From contig NZ_CP009283.1 in NCBI RefSeq assembly GCF_000758625.1, positions 5,343,501-5,407,500 of the forward strand: a DNA stretch of 64,000 nt, read 5' to 3'. This DNA comes from Paenibacillus sp. FSL R7-0273 (GTDB lineage: Bacteria; Bacillota; Bacilli; Paenibacillales; Paenibacillaceae). The translations under genes and the position numbers were made by a program. This document shows positions 18,052 through 26,066 of this stretch, one piece after another; positions within the stretch are counted from its first letter, which is position 1, and each line of letters opens with the position of its first letter. The notes below the pieces were generated by a model. It made no database searches and had not been told where the DNA came from. It was given only the letters and a program-made list of their open reading frames with translations.

Positions 18052-18300
18052 AGTTATATCCGCCCACGCGCGCGCAGCCTTTTAGCACTTAATAGAAGCT
18101 CTTAATCAAATTAAGTGTAAAATCGTCACCTAATTCCTCCCTAAACCCCGCCAAAGGGCAATTAGATGGAAAAACGTCACTTAATTTCGTCCAATTAGCT
18201 CTAGATCGGTAAATAGGCTGAATTAGATATCCTTTTTCCACCTAATAGCCGTAAAAGCCGAGGATTACCAAAATTAAGTGACCAAAATCAAACTAAATTC
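18052..18300. repeat. four-palindrome intergenic repeat, copy B
   Basis: Second 249-base copy, starting 452 bases after copy A in the same orientation. The shared homology starts at TCCGCCCACGCGCG and ends at CAAACTAAATTC. All four ~27-base palindromic units of copy A are kept. It fills most of the space between the NmrA-like gene stop (18330) and its apparent terminator at 17924. Confidence 0.8.
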
Positions 18301-18329
18301 TCAAACCCCCTTGCCGTTTTACTCACAAC

Positions 18330-19184
18330 TCATTCGAAACATTCAAGATTATCATCCACAAACTTCTGAAACGTTCTCGGCGCCCGCCCTGTCAGCTGCT
18401 GAAACTCTCCGCTCACCCGCTGAGCCGTCCCCATTCTGGTCATAAAATACAGGGCTACTGTTACATTGACATAGGCTTTATCGAGCCCCCGCTCTTTGAT
18501 GTAATACCGTCTATATTTCAAAAACCCAGGCTTGGCATATGTAATCTCCCGTCCTGTCGCCTCACTGAGGATCTGCGCCACCTGATAATAATCAAGCGAC
18601 TCCGGTCCGGTTAGCGTGTGGGCGGTATTGGCATATTTCTCAGGATCGCCAAGCAGCACAGCGGCAGCAAGCCCTATATCCGCCGCATCAATAAAGCTCG
18701 TTTTGCTGTTGCCCGCCGGTATATAAATCTGGTTCATCCCTCGAATCTCGGCAGCATGAATGCCCGAAACATTCTGCATGAAAAACCCGGGACGGATGTG
18801 CGCATAGGGTATTCCTGCAGCTTCTATGCATTTTTCAATTTTGTAGTGGGGCGGAATAGTGTTCTTCTCGATTCCCATCAGCGACAGAAAGGCGACCAGC
18901 CGGATGCCGTGAGCCTTCAACGCGCCGATAAAAGGATACAAATCCTCCGGTTTCCCCAAATGCGGAGGGCGCATCAGAAATACCCGGTCCACCCCTTCAA
19001 GCGCCGAAGCAAACGTAGACGGTTCTGTAAAATCCATCTTCACACATGCTGCCCGGCCGTGAAACCGTTGCTCCAGTCTGTAAACATCCGTCCCGGCGGC
19101 CACCACCTGCTCACCTCTGTCCATAAGCTCATCCGCCAGATAGCTGCCCACATTGCCCGAAGCGCCTGTAACTAATATTTTCAT
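18330..19184 (-). CDS. NmrA-like NAD(P)-binding protein
   Basis: 284-residue atypical short-chain dehydrogenase with the Rossmann motif TGASGNVGSYLADEL at residues 6-20. A complete catalytic YxxxK triad is not evident: the region HYKIEKCIEAAGI aligns where Tyr and Lys occur. Such proteins act as quinone oxidoreductases or redox-sensing NAD(P)-binding regulators (family knowledge). Its ATG overlaps the MarR stop by 4 bases (ATGA), so the two are translationally coupled. The MarR protein therefore probably controls this gene in response to a small electrophile or quinone (inference). Confidence 0.82.
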   Translation of the reverse strand: MKILVTGASGNVGSYLADELMDRGEQVVAAGTDVYRLEQRFHGRAACVKMDFTEPSTFASALEGVDRVFLMRPPHLGKPEDLYPFIGALKAHGIRLVAFLSLMGIEKNTIPPHYKIEKCIEAAGIPYAHIRPGFFMQNVSGIHAAEIRGMNQIYIPAGNSKTSFIDAADIGLAAAVLLGDPEKYANTAHTLTGPESLDYYQVAQILSEATGREITYAKPGFLKYRRYYIKERGLDKAYVNVTVALYFMTRMGTAQRVSGEFQQLTGRAPRTFQKFVDDNLECFE

Positions 19185-19612
19185 GACCGTACATTCTCCC
19201 GGCCGATGATTTCCGTCGCCTGCTGCATTAACTCTATAAATCTGGTGAATTCGGCGCTGCCCATCTGCTCCTCCAGCAGCTCCATGCTGCGGTAGTACTC
19301 CGTTGCGGTGGACTCTACGAGCTCCCTCCCCTCCGCTGTCAGAGAGACGGTATAGCTTCTCCCGTCTGTGGCTGATGCAGCCTTATGCAGGTACTTCTGG
19401 CGGAGCAGGGAGTTGATCATAACCGTAACGGACGGCTTGGATATCCTGAAAAAGCTGCTGAGCATCAGCGGCGTAACCGGCTCCTCCTGCTTCTCCACAA
19501 AGATAAGCACGCCCATCTCGCTGGACCTGACCGGAATATCCTTCTTCACATTCATCTGCTGCCGGCAAAATAAGCCGATAATCTCAGCGCTTCTTACCGT
19601 ACTCTCCTTCAC
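19181..19612 (-). CDS. MarR family transcriptional regulator
   Basis: 143 residues with a central winged helix (LMLSSFFRISKPSVTVMINSLLRQKYLHK, then the wing SATDGRSYTVSLTAEGRELV) and helical dimerisation ends. It is the first gene of a two-gene operon with the NmrA-like protein. A 19-base inverted repeat (19627-19645) lies 15 bases before its start and is the likely autoregulatory operator. Confidence 0.9.
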   Translation of the reverse strand: MKESTVRSAEIIGLFCRQQMNVKKDIPVRSSEMGVLIFVEKQEEPVTPLMLSSFFRISKPSVTVMINSLLRQKYLHKAASATDGRSYTVSLTAEGRELVESTATEYYRSMELLEEQMGSAEFTRFIELMQQATEIIGRENVRS

Positions 19613-19626
19613 ACATACACCTCATT

Positions 19627-19645
19627 TAGTTAGTCTGGTTAACTA
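19627..19645. promoter_or_regulatory. MarR-type operator
   Basis: TAGTTA-GTCTGGT-TAACTA is a perfect 6+6 inverted repeat with a 7-base centre, typical in size for a MarR dimer. It lies 15 bases upstream of the regulator start, overlapping the expected promoter. Confidence 0.55.
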
Positions 19646-19683
19646 CATTTTCACATAGCGGCTCCCTGCTGTCAATTTGATAT

Positions 19684-19727
19684 AAAAAAACCTCTCCGTC
19701 ACCGGGAAATACCCGGTACCGGAAAGG
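19684..19727 (-). terminator. terminator of the SDR gene
   Basis: On the minus strand ACCGGG pairs with CCCGGT inside an outer CCTTTCCG/CGGAGAGG stem, followed by TTTTTTT. It ends the gene at 19756. Confidence 0.85.
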
Positions 19728-19755
19728 CTGCCGTTCCTCTAAATCCGCACATGTT

Positions 19756-20487
19756 CTACCAAGGCAGCGTCTCCCCGGCATAATCAATCAGAGCCAGTCC
19801 TTCCCCGGTATAACCGGGATCAAGCCGCTGCTCCACAAGCTTCAAGATGCCCCCGGCGGACTCGTCCGGTGTCAGCCTTCCCGCTGTATCCAGCTTACCC
19901 TGCATATAAGTCTGGACATGGCCGGGATGAATGACCATCACCTTGCCGCCCTTAGGGGCAATCTGGTTGTGGATCAGCTGGGACTGCATATTGAGCGCCG
20001 CCTTGGACATGCAGTAGGCATACCAGGCGTTCCGCCAGCAGCTGCCGATGCTGCCTGCCTCGGAGGAGATGTTGACGATGAGCTTGCTCCCGCTTTTTAA
20101 TATAGGCCGGATCAGCCCGTTCGATATTCTCAGCGCCCCCAGCGCATTCACACGGAACACCTGGTCCATCTCCTCAAAATCCAGCTCATCCTCAATCGTC
20201 GCCTGCATATCACCCAGAATCGCCCCGTTATTGATCAGGATGTCCAGCCGGTCGGTGGCCGCCGCCACGGCTTCCAGTGCTTCACGGACACTAGCCGCAT
20301 TACTGATATCAAGCGGAACCCGCTTTAGCCGTCCCTCATTTAGCTCCTCCAGCCGCTCCAGCTCACCTCCTGCTTCAGCTCCCGCATATTGTCCGGCAAA
20401 TACATGATAGCCCTTTTCCAGTAAACCCTTGACCAGGCTCAGCCCGACTCCCCGGTCTGCTCCTGTAACGAATGCCCACTGTATCAT
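19756..20487 (-). CDS. short-chain dehydrogenase/reductase (classical SDR)
   Basis: 243 residues with the cofactor motif TGADRGVGLSL (8-18), NNGA near residue 85, and the catalytic Tyr/Lys in YAYCMSKAALN with a Ser in IVNISSEAG. All the residues needed for an NAD(P)-dependent oxidoreductase are present. GGAGGAG precedes the ATG. The substrate is unknown. The protein gene upstream (20525) is only 37 bases away on the same strand, so they may be co-transcribed. Confidence 0.9.
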   Translation of the reverse strand: MIQWAFVTGADRGVGLSLVKGLLEKGYHVFAGQYAGAEAGGELERLEELNEGRLKRVPLDISNAASVREALEAVAAATDRLDILINNGAILGDMQATIEDELDFEEMDQVFRVNALGALRISNGLIRPILKSGSKLIVNISSEAGSIGSCWRNAWYAYCMSKAALNMQSQLIHNQIAPKGGKVMVIHPGHVQTYMQGKLDTAGRLTPDESAGGILKLVEQRLDPGYTGEGLALIDYAGETLPW

Positions 20488-20524
20488 CAGCTTCTCCTCC
20501 TTATGCTCATACCTGTCATACCCC

Positions 20525-21535
20525 TTATATAAAAGGACGCCGGTCCAGCACTTTGTTCAGCACACGGTCCGCCTGTACCTGCTCCGGCAGCACCGACTGC
20601 ACGATTGCCAGGGCGCAGACGCTGCCGCATAAGGTGTGCAGGTCCTCATACACCTCATCAGCCGGTTCTGCTGCACGTCCGGCAATAAACGCCAGCAGAT
20701 GTCCGCCGATGGCCTGGACCATTTCCTTAAGCTCCTCCGCCCTGTGGCTGGTCTGTCCCATTACGCTCACTACAAGATACAGTACATCCAGTTCCACAAA
20801 TGAGAAACTTCCCTCCGAAAGCGGGATCTGTCCGGATTGGAACAGCGTCAGGCAGGTATCTGCCAGCTGCTCCGGATAACGGAGCCTGCGCTTACGGCAA
20901 TCCTGGTTGAACAGGTAATGGAAGGAGCCGGCCAGATGATGGAACAGAGGCGCTCCGTCATCAGAAGCTCCATCCCCCCGGCCCGTTATTGCTCCTTGCC
21001 GCCACAGCCCCGTCTCCGGATCTGCCTCCTTCCAGAGCCAGTCGAAATACCAGTCCTCCCACTCATTATCCGCTTCCTCAGCCAGCACCAGCGCAGCATA
21101 GACGCCTGCGCCCTTGGTTGACTCCCCCCATGGCTGATGCTTCCAGTCCAGCCCGTCCAGAAAAGCAGCCAGCCCAGAGCGCTCCTTCAGAGGATGCAGC
21201 GCTTTCAACGGGTGCAGCGGCTTGGCATCCAGCAGCTCCAGCGCCGAGACAGCAAACGCTGTGCTGTGAATAGCATGATGTCCTGCACCGGGGAACAGCC
21301 CGTCCTCCGGCTGCTGGAAGCCCTGCAGTGTCCGGCTCAGTCCCTCGTGCTCTGCACTTCCCGCGGCCGGCAGCTCCCCGAGTGTATACAGCAGAATTGC
21401 TGCATCTGCTGTTCCATACAGCTCGGCTGCCTCCGGTGGGTCTGCCAGCATTCTCCGGTATCCGCCCTCCTGTTCAGAACGGTGGGCATCAAGCGTGCGA
21501 AGCACCTTTTGTATAAAGGGCTCTATATTAATCAT
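20525..21535 (-). CDS. alpha/alpha-toroid-like protein of unknown function
   Basis: 336 residues, no signal peptide or membrane helix. The sequence shows repeated helical blocks with Gly-rich turns (YGTADAAILLYTLGEL, GFQQPEDGLFPGAGHHAIHSTAFAVSALELL, TGLWRQGAI). These resemble the terpenoid-cyclase/prenyltransferase barrel or glycosidase toroids. No DxDD or DxD cyclase motif is visible, so I do not assign an activity. A small internal duplication (PLHPLKALHPLKE) occurs near residue 108. AAGGAGG precedes the ATG. It may share a transcript with the SDR downstream. Confidence 0.7.
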   Translation of the reverse strand: MINIEPFIQKVLRTLDAHRSEQEGGYRRMLADPPEAAELYGTADAAILLYTLGELPAAGSAEHEGLSRTLQGFQQPEDGLFPGAGHHAIHSTAFAVSALELLDAKPLHPLKALHPLKERSGLAAFLDGLDWKHQPWGESTKGAGVYAALVLAEEADNEWEDWYFDWLWKEADPETGLWRQGAITGRGDGASDDGAPLFHHLAGSFHYLFNQDCRKRRLRYPEQLADTCLTLFQSGQIPLSEGSFSFVELDVLYLVVSVMGQTSHRAEELKEMVQAIGGHLLAFIAGRAAEPADEVYEDLHTLCGSVCALAIVQSVLPEQVQADRVLNKVLDRRPFI

Positions 21536-21660
21536 GTCTGGTTATACCTCCTTGTACTAGCTTCATCTCTTCTATTGTAGAGGAATGAACCGGAGGCAGA
21601 TATACTATAATGGCAGTTGTTTATGGCATAATGACAGATTACGGGAAAAGCTGATAAAAC

Positions 21661-21684
21661 AAAAAAACCTTGATTGCTCAAGGT
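21661..21684 (-). terminator. terminator of the feo operon
   Basis: On the minus strand ACCTTGA-GCAA-TCAAGGT is followed by TTTTTTT, 55 bases after the last feo gene. Confidence 0.9.
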
Positions 21685-21739
21685 CTTTTAGGCTTGTTCT
21701 TATTTACTGCCTGCGGCTGGCGCAAGCCTTGAATGCTTA

Positions 21740-21919
21740 TCACTTTTTTTTGTTGGCAGCCTTACCCGTAACGGCATTCTGAACATCTGTAGGACACAGA
21801 TTGCATTCGCTGCACCCGGTGCATTTGACACCGTTTTTCTTATCCTTCACGATTTTATAGACGGCCAGCGAGACGATGGCTGCGATTACGGCAATGACAA
21901 CAATATCGACGGTACTCAT
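21740..21919 (-). CDS. FeoB-associated Cys-rich membrane protein
   Basis: 59 residues: one membrane helix (IVVIAVIAAIVSLAVYKIV, residues 6-24) followed by a cytoplasmic basic stretch and a Cys cluster CTGCSECNLCP at 33-43. This is the small protein that accompanies FeoB in many Firmicutes and is thought to help ferrous iron transport. Its ATG overlaps the FeoB stop (ATGA), so it is translationally coupled. It is the last gene of the operon. Confidence 0.88.
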   Translation of the reverse strand: MSTVDIVVIAVIAAIVSLAVYKIVKDKKNGVKCTGCSECNLCPTDVQNAVTGKAANKKK

Positions 21920-23928
21920 AGCTTCACCGACTGCAATCCGCCGTGGACTTGGGCATCTCTGGTTCCTTTTCGCATCAGGTACACAACATAGCCTACAATA
22001 ACCGCCACAGCAATCAGTCCTCCTGCAAATCCCTTACCTAATGTGCCTTCGGTTACAAGTGTACCTATCTGGTAGACCAGGAAAGCGGCTGTATAGCCCA
22101 TCCCCATCTGAAAGCCTATAGCGCCCCACAGCCACTTGCGTGACTCCAGCTCGGAGTTCATCGCGCCGATAGCGGCAAAGCAAGGCGGTGTGAACAGGTT
22201 AAATACCAGATAAGACAGTCCGGCGACAGCCCCGATACCGAACACTGTACTGACATCCGTACTGCTTCCGACCAGCGCCAATTCATCTGTATCGATAAAG
22301 TTGGTGATTGCGAAGCATACGGCCAGGGTTCCTACAACATTTTCTTTGGCAATAAAGCCTGTTATAGCCGCTGCCGCAAACTGCCACAGCCCAAAGCCAA
22401 GCGGAATGAACAGAAAGGCAACCGGCGATGCCAGGCTGGCCAGAATACTGCTATCCGGTGCTCCCTCAGCAACCACACGGAATTTCCAGTCAAAGGTCTG
22501 CAGAATCTGGACCACTGCGTTACAGATCAGAATAATCGTTCCTGCTTTAATAATAAACGCCTTAGCTCTCGTCAGCATGGATACTGCTGCACGCTTCAGG
22601 CTCGGAAATCTGTATTCAGGCAGCTCCATGATGAAGAAGGATCTGGAGAAGTCACCGGTGATTCGTCTTACTATCAGTGCTCCTATGATGATTATAAAGA
22701 TGCCAAGGAAATACATCGAGGTTCCTACCCAGCTGTTATCACCGAAGAAAACACCGGCAAACAGGGCAATGATAGGGAGCTTGGCCCCGCACGGCATAAA
22801 GGTGGTCAGCATAGCGGTGGTGCGTCTTTGTCTCTCCACTTTAATTGTTCTTGTTGCCATAACGCCCGGTATCCCGCAGCCGGTACCGACGATCATTGGA
22901 ATAATCGATCTGCCGGACAAACCGACCAGTTTAAAAAACCTGTCCATAATGACCGCTACACGGGCCATATAACCGCAGTCCTCCAGCAAAGCCATACAGA
23001 AGAACAAAACCATAATCAGCGGCAAAAATCCGATTACTGCGCCAACGCCGCCGATGATCCCGTCCAGCAGCAGGGTGCCGAGAACCGGGTTCACATTGTC
23101 ACCGAGCAGGGAGGCTACCTGTGCATACAGCAGATCGATCCAGCCGACAAAGGTATCCGCGATCCAAGGACCGACCCAGCTCTGGGAAATCGAAAAAATG
23201 ATATAGACAATAACGGCGAAGATCGGAATGCCTAGCCATTTGTGGGCAACGATCCGGTCCACCCTATCCTGTACCGTCTGCTTATCCGAGCTGACCTTCC
23301 TTCTCTCTACTTCCGCCACTACTTCATTTACAAATGCATAACGCTTCCTGTCGTTCCGTTCGAACTCATCCTTGGTAGAGACCTTCCGGGCTCCGCCAAT
23401 GGCCGGTGCAAGCTGCTTCTTACCAGATTTGCCGGCCGTTACCACAGCTTCAATCAGCTCAGGCAGACCGTTATTGGAGGCTTTGGTGGATACAGTAGAA
23501 ATAACCGGACATTTCAGCGCATCGCTCAAGGCTGTAATGTCGATGGTGTTGCCCTTTTTCTCCATTAAATCACATTTGTTCAGAGCAACGATGACAGGTA
23601 TGCCCAATTCTAATAGCTGGGTAGTAAAATACAGGCCTCTGCTTAGACTGGTAGAGTCTACAATGTTGATGATCACATCGGGATGCTCATTCTGGACGAA
23701 GTCTTTCGTTATGGACTCTTCACTGGTATACGGTGACATGGAATACGCACCCGGCAAATCCGCCACAATCAGATTTTCATTCCTCGGGTTAAGATTTGGT
23801 TTGACGCGTGCTTCCTTCTTCTCTACTGTAACCCCGGCCCAGTTCCCGACCTGCTCAACCTTCCCTGTAATTGCGTTGAACAAGGTAGTCTTCCCGCTAT
23901 TGGGATTACCCGCTAATGCAATTTTCAT
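21916..23928 (-). CDS. feoB: ferrous iron transporter FeoB
   Basis: 670 residues. The cytoplasmic G domain shows G1 GNPNSGKTTLFN (8-19), G3 DLPGAYS, G4 NKCD; a helical spacer domain follows. The membrane part carries two gate regions with Cys (VGTGCGIPGVMATRT and FMPCGAKLPI) through which Fe2+ is thought to pass. GGAGG lies 9 bases before the ATG at 23928; the GTG three codons upstream is too close to it. It sits between feoA and the small Cys-rich gene, behind a Fur box, so it is repressed when iron is plentiful. Confidence 0.97.
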   Translation of the reverse strand: MKIALAGNPNSGKTTLFNAITGKVEQVGNWAGVTVEKKEARVKPNLNPRNENLIVADLPGAYSMSPYTSEESITKDFVQNEHPDVIINIVDSTSLSRGLYFTTQLLELGIPVIVALNKCDLMEKKGNTIDITALSDALKCPVISTVSTKASNNGLPELIEAVVTAGKSGKKQLAPAIGGARKVSTKDEFERNDRKRYAFVNEVVAEVERRKVSSDKQTVQDRVDRIVAHKWLGIPIFAVIVYIIFSISQSWVGPWIADTFVGWIDLLYAQVASLLGDNVNPVLGTLLLDGIIGGVGAVIGFLPLIMVLFFCMALLEDCGYMARVAVIMDRFFKLVGLSGRSIIPMIVGTGCGIPGVMATRTIKVERQRRTTAMLTTFMPCGAKLPIIALFAGVFFGDNSWVGTSMYFLGIFIIIIGALIVRRITGDFSRSFFIMELPEYRFPSLKRAAVSMLTRAKAFIIKAGTIILICNAVVQILQTFDWKFRVVAEGAPDSSILASLASPVAFLFIPLGFGLWQFAAAAITGFIAKENVVGTLAVCFAITNFIDTDELALVGSSTDVSTVFGIGAVAGLSYLVFNLFTPPCFAAIGAMNSELESRKWLWGAIGFQMGMGYTAAFLVYQIGTLVTEGTLGKGFAGGLIAVAVIVGYVVYLMRKGTRDAQVHGGLQSVKL

Positions 23929-23952
23929 AACCGTCACGCCTCCCCCGTCATT

Positions 23953-24213
23953 CTACTTGAATCTCCTTTGCTTTGCAGCTGAAGCTTCCATCCGGTCCGC
24001 TATTATAATCGCGTTTGCCAAATCCGAATCTATACTGTATCTGGCATCTTTGATGCTGATGATGTAGTTGGAGCCGAGCTTGGAAATAATCGTAATTTTT
24101 TCACCGGGATAACAGCCCAGTGTGAACAAAAATTTGCGGATATCCTCCTGATCCGTTTTCACAGCATCCACAATGTAGGGCGTATTGAGCTTTCCTTTGG
24201 CTAATGATGTCAT
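23953..24213 (-). CDS. feoA: FeoA family protein
   Basis: 86 residues with the SH3-like FeoA fold (LGCYPGEKITIISKLGSNYIISIKDARYSIDSDLANAIII). It is a small cytoplasmic partner of FeoB. AGGGGAG lies 6 bases before the ATG at 24213; an upstream in-frame TTG is less well placed. First gene of the Fur-controlled feo operon, 24 bases before feoB. Confidence 0.92.
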   Translation of the reverse strand: MTSLAKGKLNTPYIVDAVKTDQEDIRKFLFTLGCYPGEKITIISKLGSNYIISIKDARYSIDSDLANAIIIADRMEASAAKQRRFK

Positions 24214-24244
24214 TCCATACTCCCCTAACAATAGGTTTAGGTCA

Positions 24245-24263
24245 GATAATGAGAATCATTATC
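24245..24263. promoter_or_regulatory. Fur box
   Basis: GATAATGAGAATCATTATC matches the classic 19-base Fur palindrome at 18 of 19 positions. It lies 32-50 bases upstream of feoA, so it should overlap the feo promoter and give iron-dependent repression. Confidence 0.93.
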
Positions 24264-24350
24264 GTCTTGATACACGTAGAATACTTGTATTGGTAATGAA
24301 AGTCAGTGACTTAACGCATATGAACACCGCTTTCTCCCCTATAAGCGCAA

Positions 24351-24391
24351 AAAATAACCGGCCCCTTTCCATTACGGAATGGCCGGTTATT
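24351..24391 (-). terminator. terminator of the ABC-2 exporter genes
   Basis: On the minus strand AATAACCGGCC pairs perfectly with GGCCGGTTATT across a 17-base loop and runs into TTTTTT, 27 bases after the permease stop. Confidence 0.9.
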
Positions 24392-24417
24392 CGGGCTACC
24401 TTCTAGCGTTCCTCTTT

Positions 24418-25116
24418 TTAGTCGTCCGTGCTGGTCTTCCTGAAACAAACATACGTAACAATTGCAGCACCGGTTACCCATAGACCGATAATCCCCAGCG
24501 GCTTCCAGGAGGTGCTGTCATGAACCTCTATTGCCTGCATCACAGGAAACCTGGCAAGAATTTGTGCTATTATACCGTCTTTACTTACAATGCCAAGGGT
24601 GCCGATCATCGGCGTGAATCCAAACACAAACGTGAACGGCATCAGGTATGCGGTGGTTCCGGCAACTGATTTGGAGTATAACGCAACCGCTGTGCCAAAT
24701 AGCAGAAAGAACAGAAGCAGCAGAACCAGCCCAAGCAGCGCCTTCAGGTTCAAGAACGGCTCAATGCCGGTGATAAGCAAGGTTATTATCAGGGAAAACA
24801 ATGTTGCCAGGATTGTGACCAGACTTTTCCCGATGAGGATATCGACCAGTGAAGCCGGAGACTGAATCAATCCGCGCAGGGTTTTCTTTTCATTCTCCTC
24901 TGCCATCATGCTCATAATGGTACCGGATGTAACTACAGCAAATAATCCGCCGATAATGACATAGGTCATCGCAACCGGAAGGTCTGCCTCCGCACTAACC
25001 CGCTTTAATACCAGCGCTATTATAATAGGTACTATCACGGTAATGATCAGCGACAGGTTTTTCATAAGATCCTTGATGTCTTTCTCAAAAATGGCACTTA
25101 TACGCCGCACACTCAT
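24418..25116 (-). CDS. ABC-2 type exporter permease
   Basis: 232 residues with six hydrophobic segments and the ABC-2 pattern of a short cytoplasmic N-terminus (RRISAIFEKDIKDLMKN). AAGGAG stands 8 bases before the ATG at 25116, which overlaps the stop of the ATPase gene (TGATG). The partner ATPase and a LytTR regulator lie upstream on the same strand. Such exporters commonly handle peptides, lipids or antibiotics; the substrate is not evident. Confidence 0.85.
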   Translation of the reverse strand: MSVRRISAIFEKDIKDLMKNLSLIITVIVPIIIALVLKRVSAEADLPVAMTYVIIGGLFAVVTSGTIMSMMAEENEKKTLRGLIQSPASLVDILIGKSLVTILATLFSLIITLLITGIEPFLNLKALLGLVLLLLFFLLFGTAVALYSKSVAGTTAYLMPFTFVFGFTPMIGTLGIVSKDGIIAQILARFPVMQAIEVHDSTSWKPLGIIGLWVTGAAIVTYVCFRKTSTDD

Positions 25117-25964
25117 CACTCCAGCTCCTTTCCGGTCACTTTTAGAAAAATCTGCCCCAGCGTCGGATCATCCGTATGCATTGTTTTAATTTGTCCGCCT
25201 GCCACCAGCTCTTTGATCTGCTCCGCCTGAGCCGGTTCATTGGGAATGATCAGCTTATCGCCTGTGTAGGTCTCCACATGAAAAGCATGTGTCGAATATT
25301 TGTAGCGCAGCGCAGCCGGGCTATCCAGCTCCTGAAGCCCCCCGTCATGTAAAAAAGCAACCCGGTCACATAAAGCCGTCGCTTCCTCCATATTATGCGT
25401 GGTCAGAAAAATCGTCGTTCCCGCATCATTCAGCCTCTGAAGTCCGCGGTGAATGTGAGCCATATTTCCGGGGTCCAGCGCCGAGGTCGGCTCATCCAGA
25501 AAGACCAGCTCCGGCCTGTGAATGAGCGCCTTAGCCAGCAGCACACGCTGCTTCATCCCCTTTGACAGCCTTGAAACGGTTTTGGCACCCTCATTCTGCA
25601 GATTAACGTCACTTAGAATTTCACCGATCCGGTTCAGCGGCACATCATACAATTTACAGAACAGCTTCAGGTTATCATAGATGCTCAGACGCTCATACAG
25701 GGCGCTGTTATCGGATAGTATCCCGATTCTGGATTTGAATGCTGCCGTTCCAAACTGCGCAGGTTCAAAGCCGAGCACGTTCACATCACCGGCCGAGGCC
25801 GTGAGCTCTCCGGTCAGGATTTTGATTGTAGTTGTTTTGCCGGATCCGCTTGGACCAAGCAGTCCGAATATCTCACCTCTTTTTACATTAAAGCTAAGCT
25901 GCCTGACCGCCGCTGTTGTCCCGAACACCTTCTGCAGCCCAGTTACTTCTATAGAATTCTGCAA
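25116..25964 (-). CDS. ABC exporter ATP-binding protein
   Basis: 282 residues with Walker A GPSGSGKTTT, Q-loop region, signature LSKGMKQR, Walker B LVFLDEPTSALD and H-loop TTHNMEE, all intact. I place the start at TTG 25964 because GGAGG lies 7 bases before it; an earlier TTG in frame (25985) has that site inside the coding sequence. It powers the ABC-2 permease encoded immediately downstream. Confidence 0.9.
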   Translation of the reverse strand: MQNSIEVTGLQKVFGTTAAVRQLSFNVKRGEIFGLLGPSGSGKTTTIKILTGELTASAGDVNVLGFEPAQFGTAAFKSRIGILSDNSALYERLSIYDNLKLFCKLYDVPLNRIGEILSDVNLQNEGAKTVSRLSKGMKQRVLLAKALIHRPELVFLDEPTSALDPGNMAHIHRGLQRLNDAGTTIFLTTHNMEEATALCDRVAFLHDGGLQELDSPAALRYKYSTHAFHVETYTGDKLIIPNEPAQAEQIKELVAGGQIKTMHTDDPTLGQIFLKVTGKELE

Positions 25965-26066
25965 TACCCTTCCTCCTTCGCTCAACTTGCTCCAAGCATA
26001 GCGGAAGAAGCAGGAAGCGTCAGCCGTAACAGGCCGGAATGTACCGTACGGACAGCTGAACTGTAC

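Noticed and set aside
17600..18300. CRISPR-like array in the gene-free region
   Set aside because: The units are palindromic and irregularly spaced, the intervening sequence is itself repeated between copies, and no cas genes are near.
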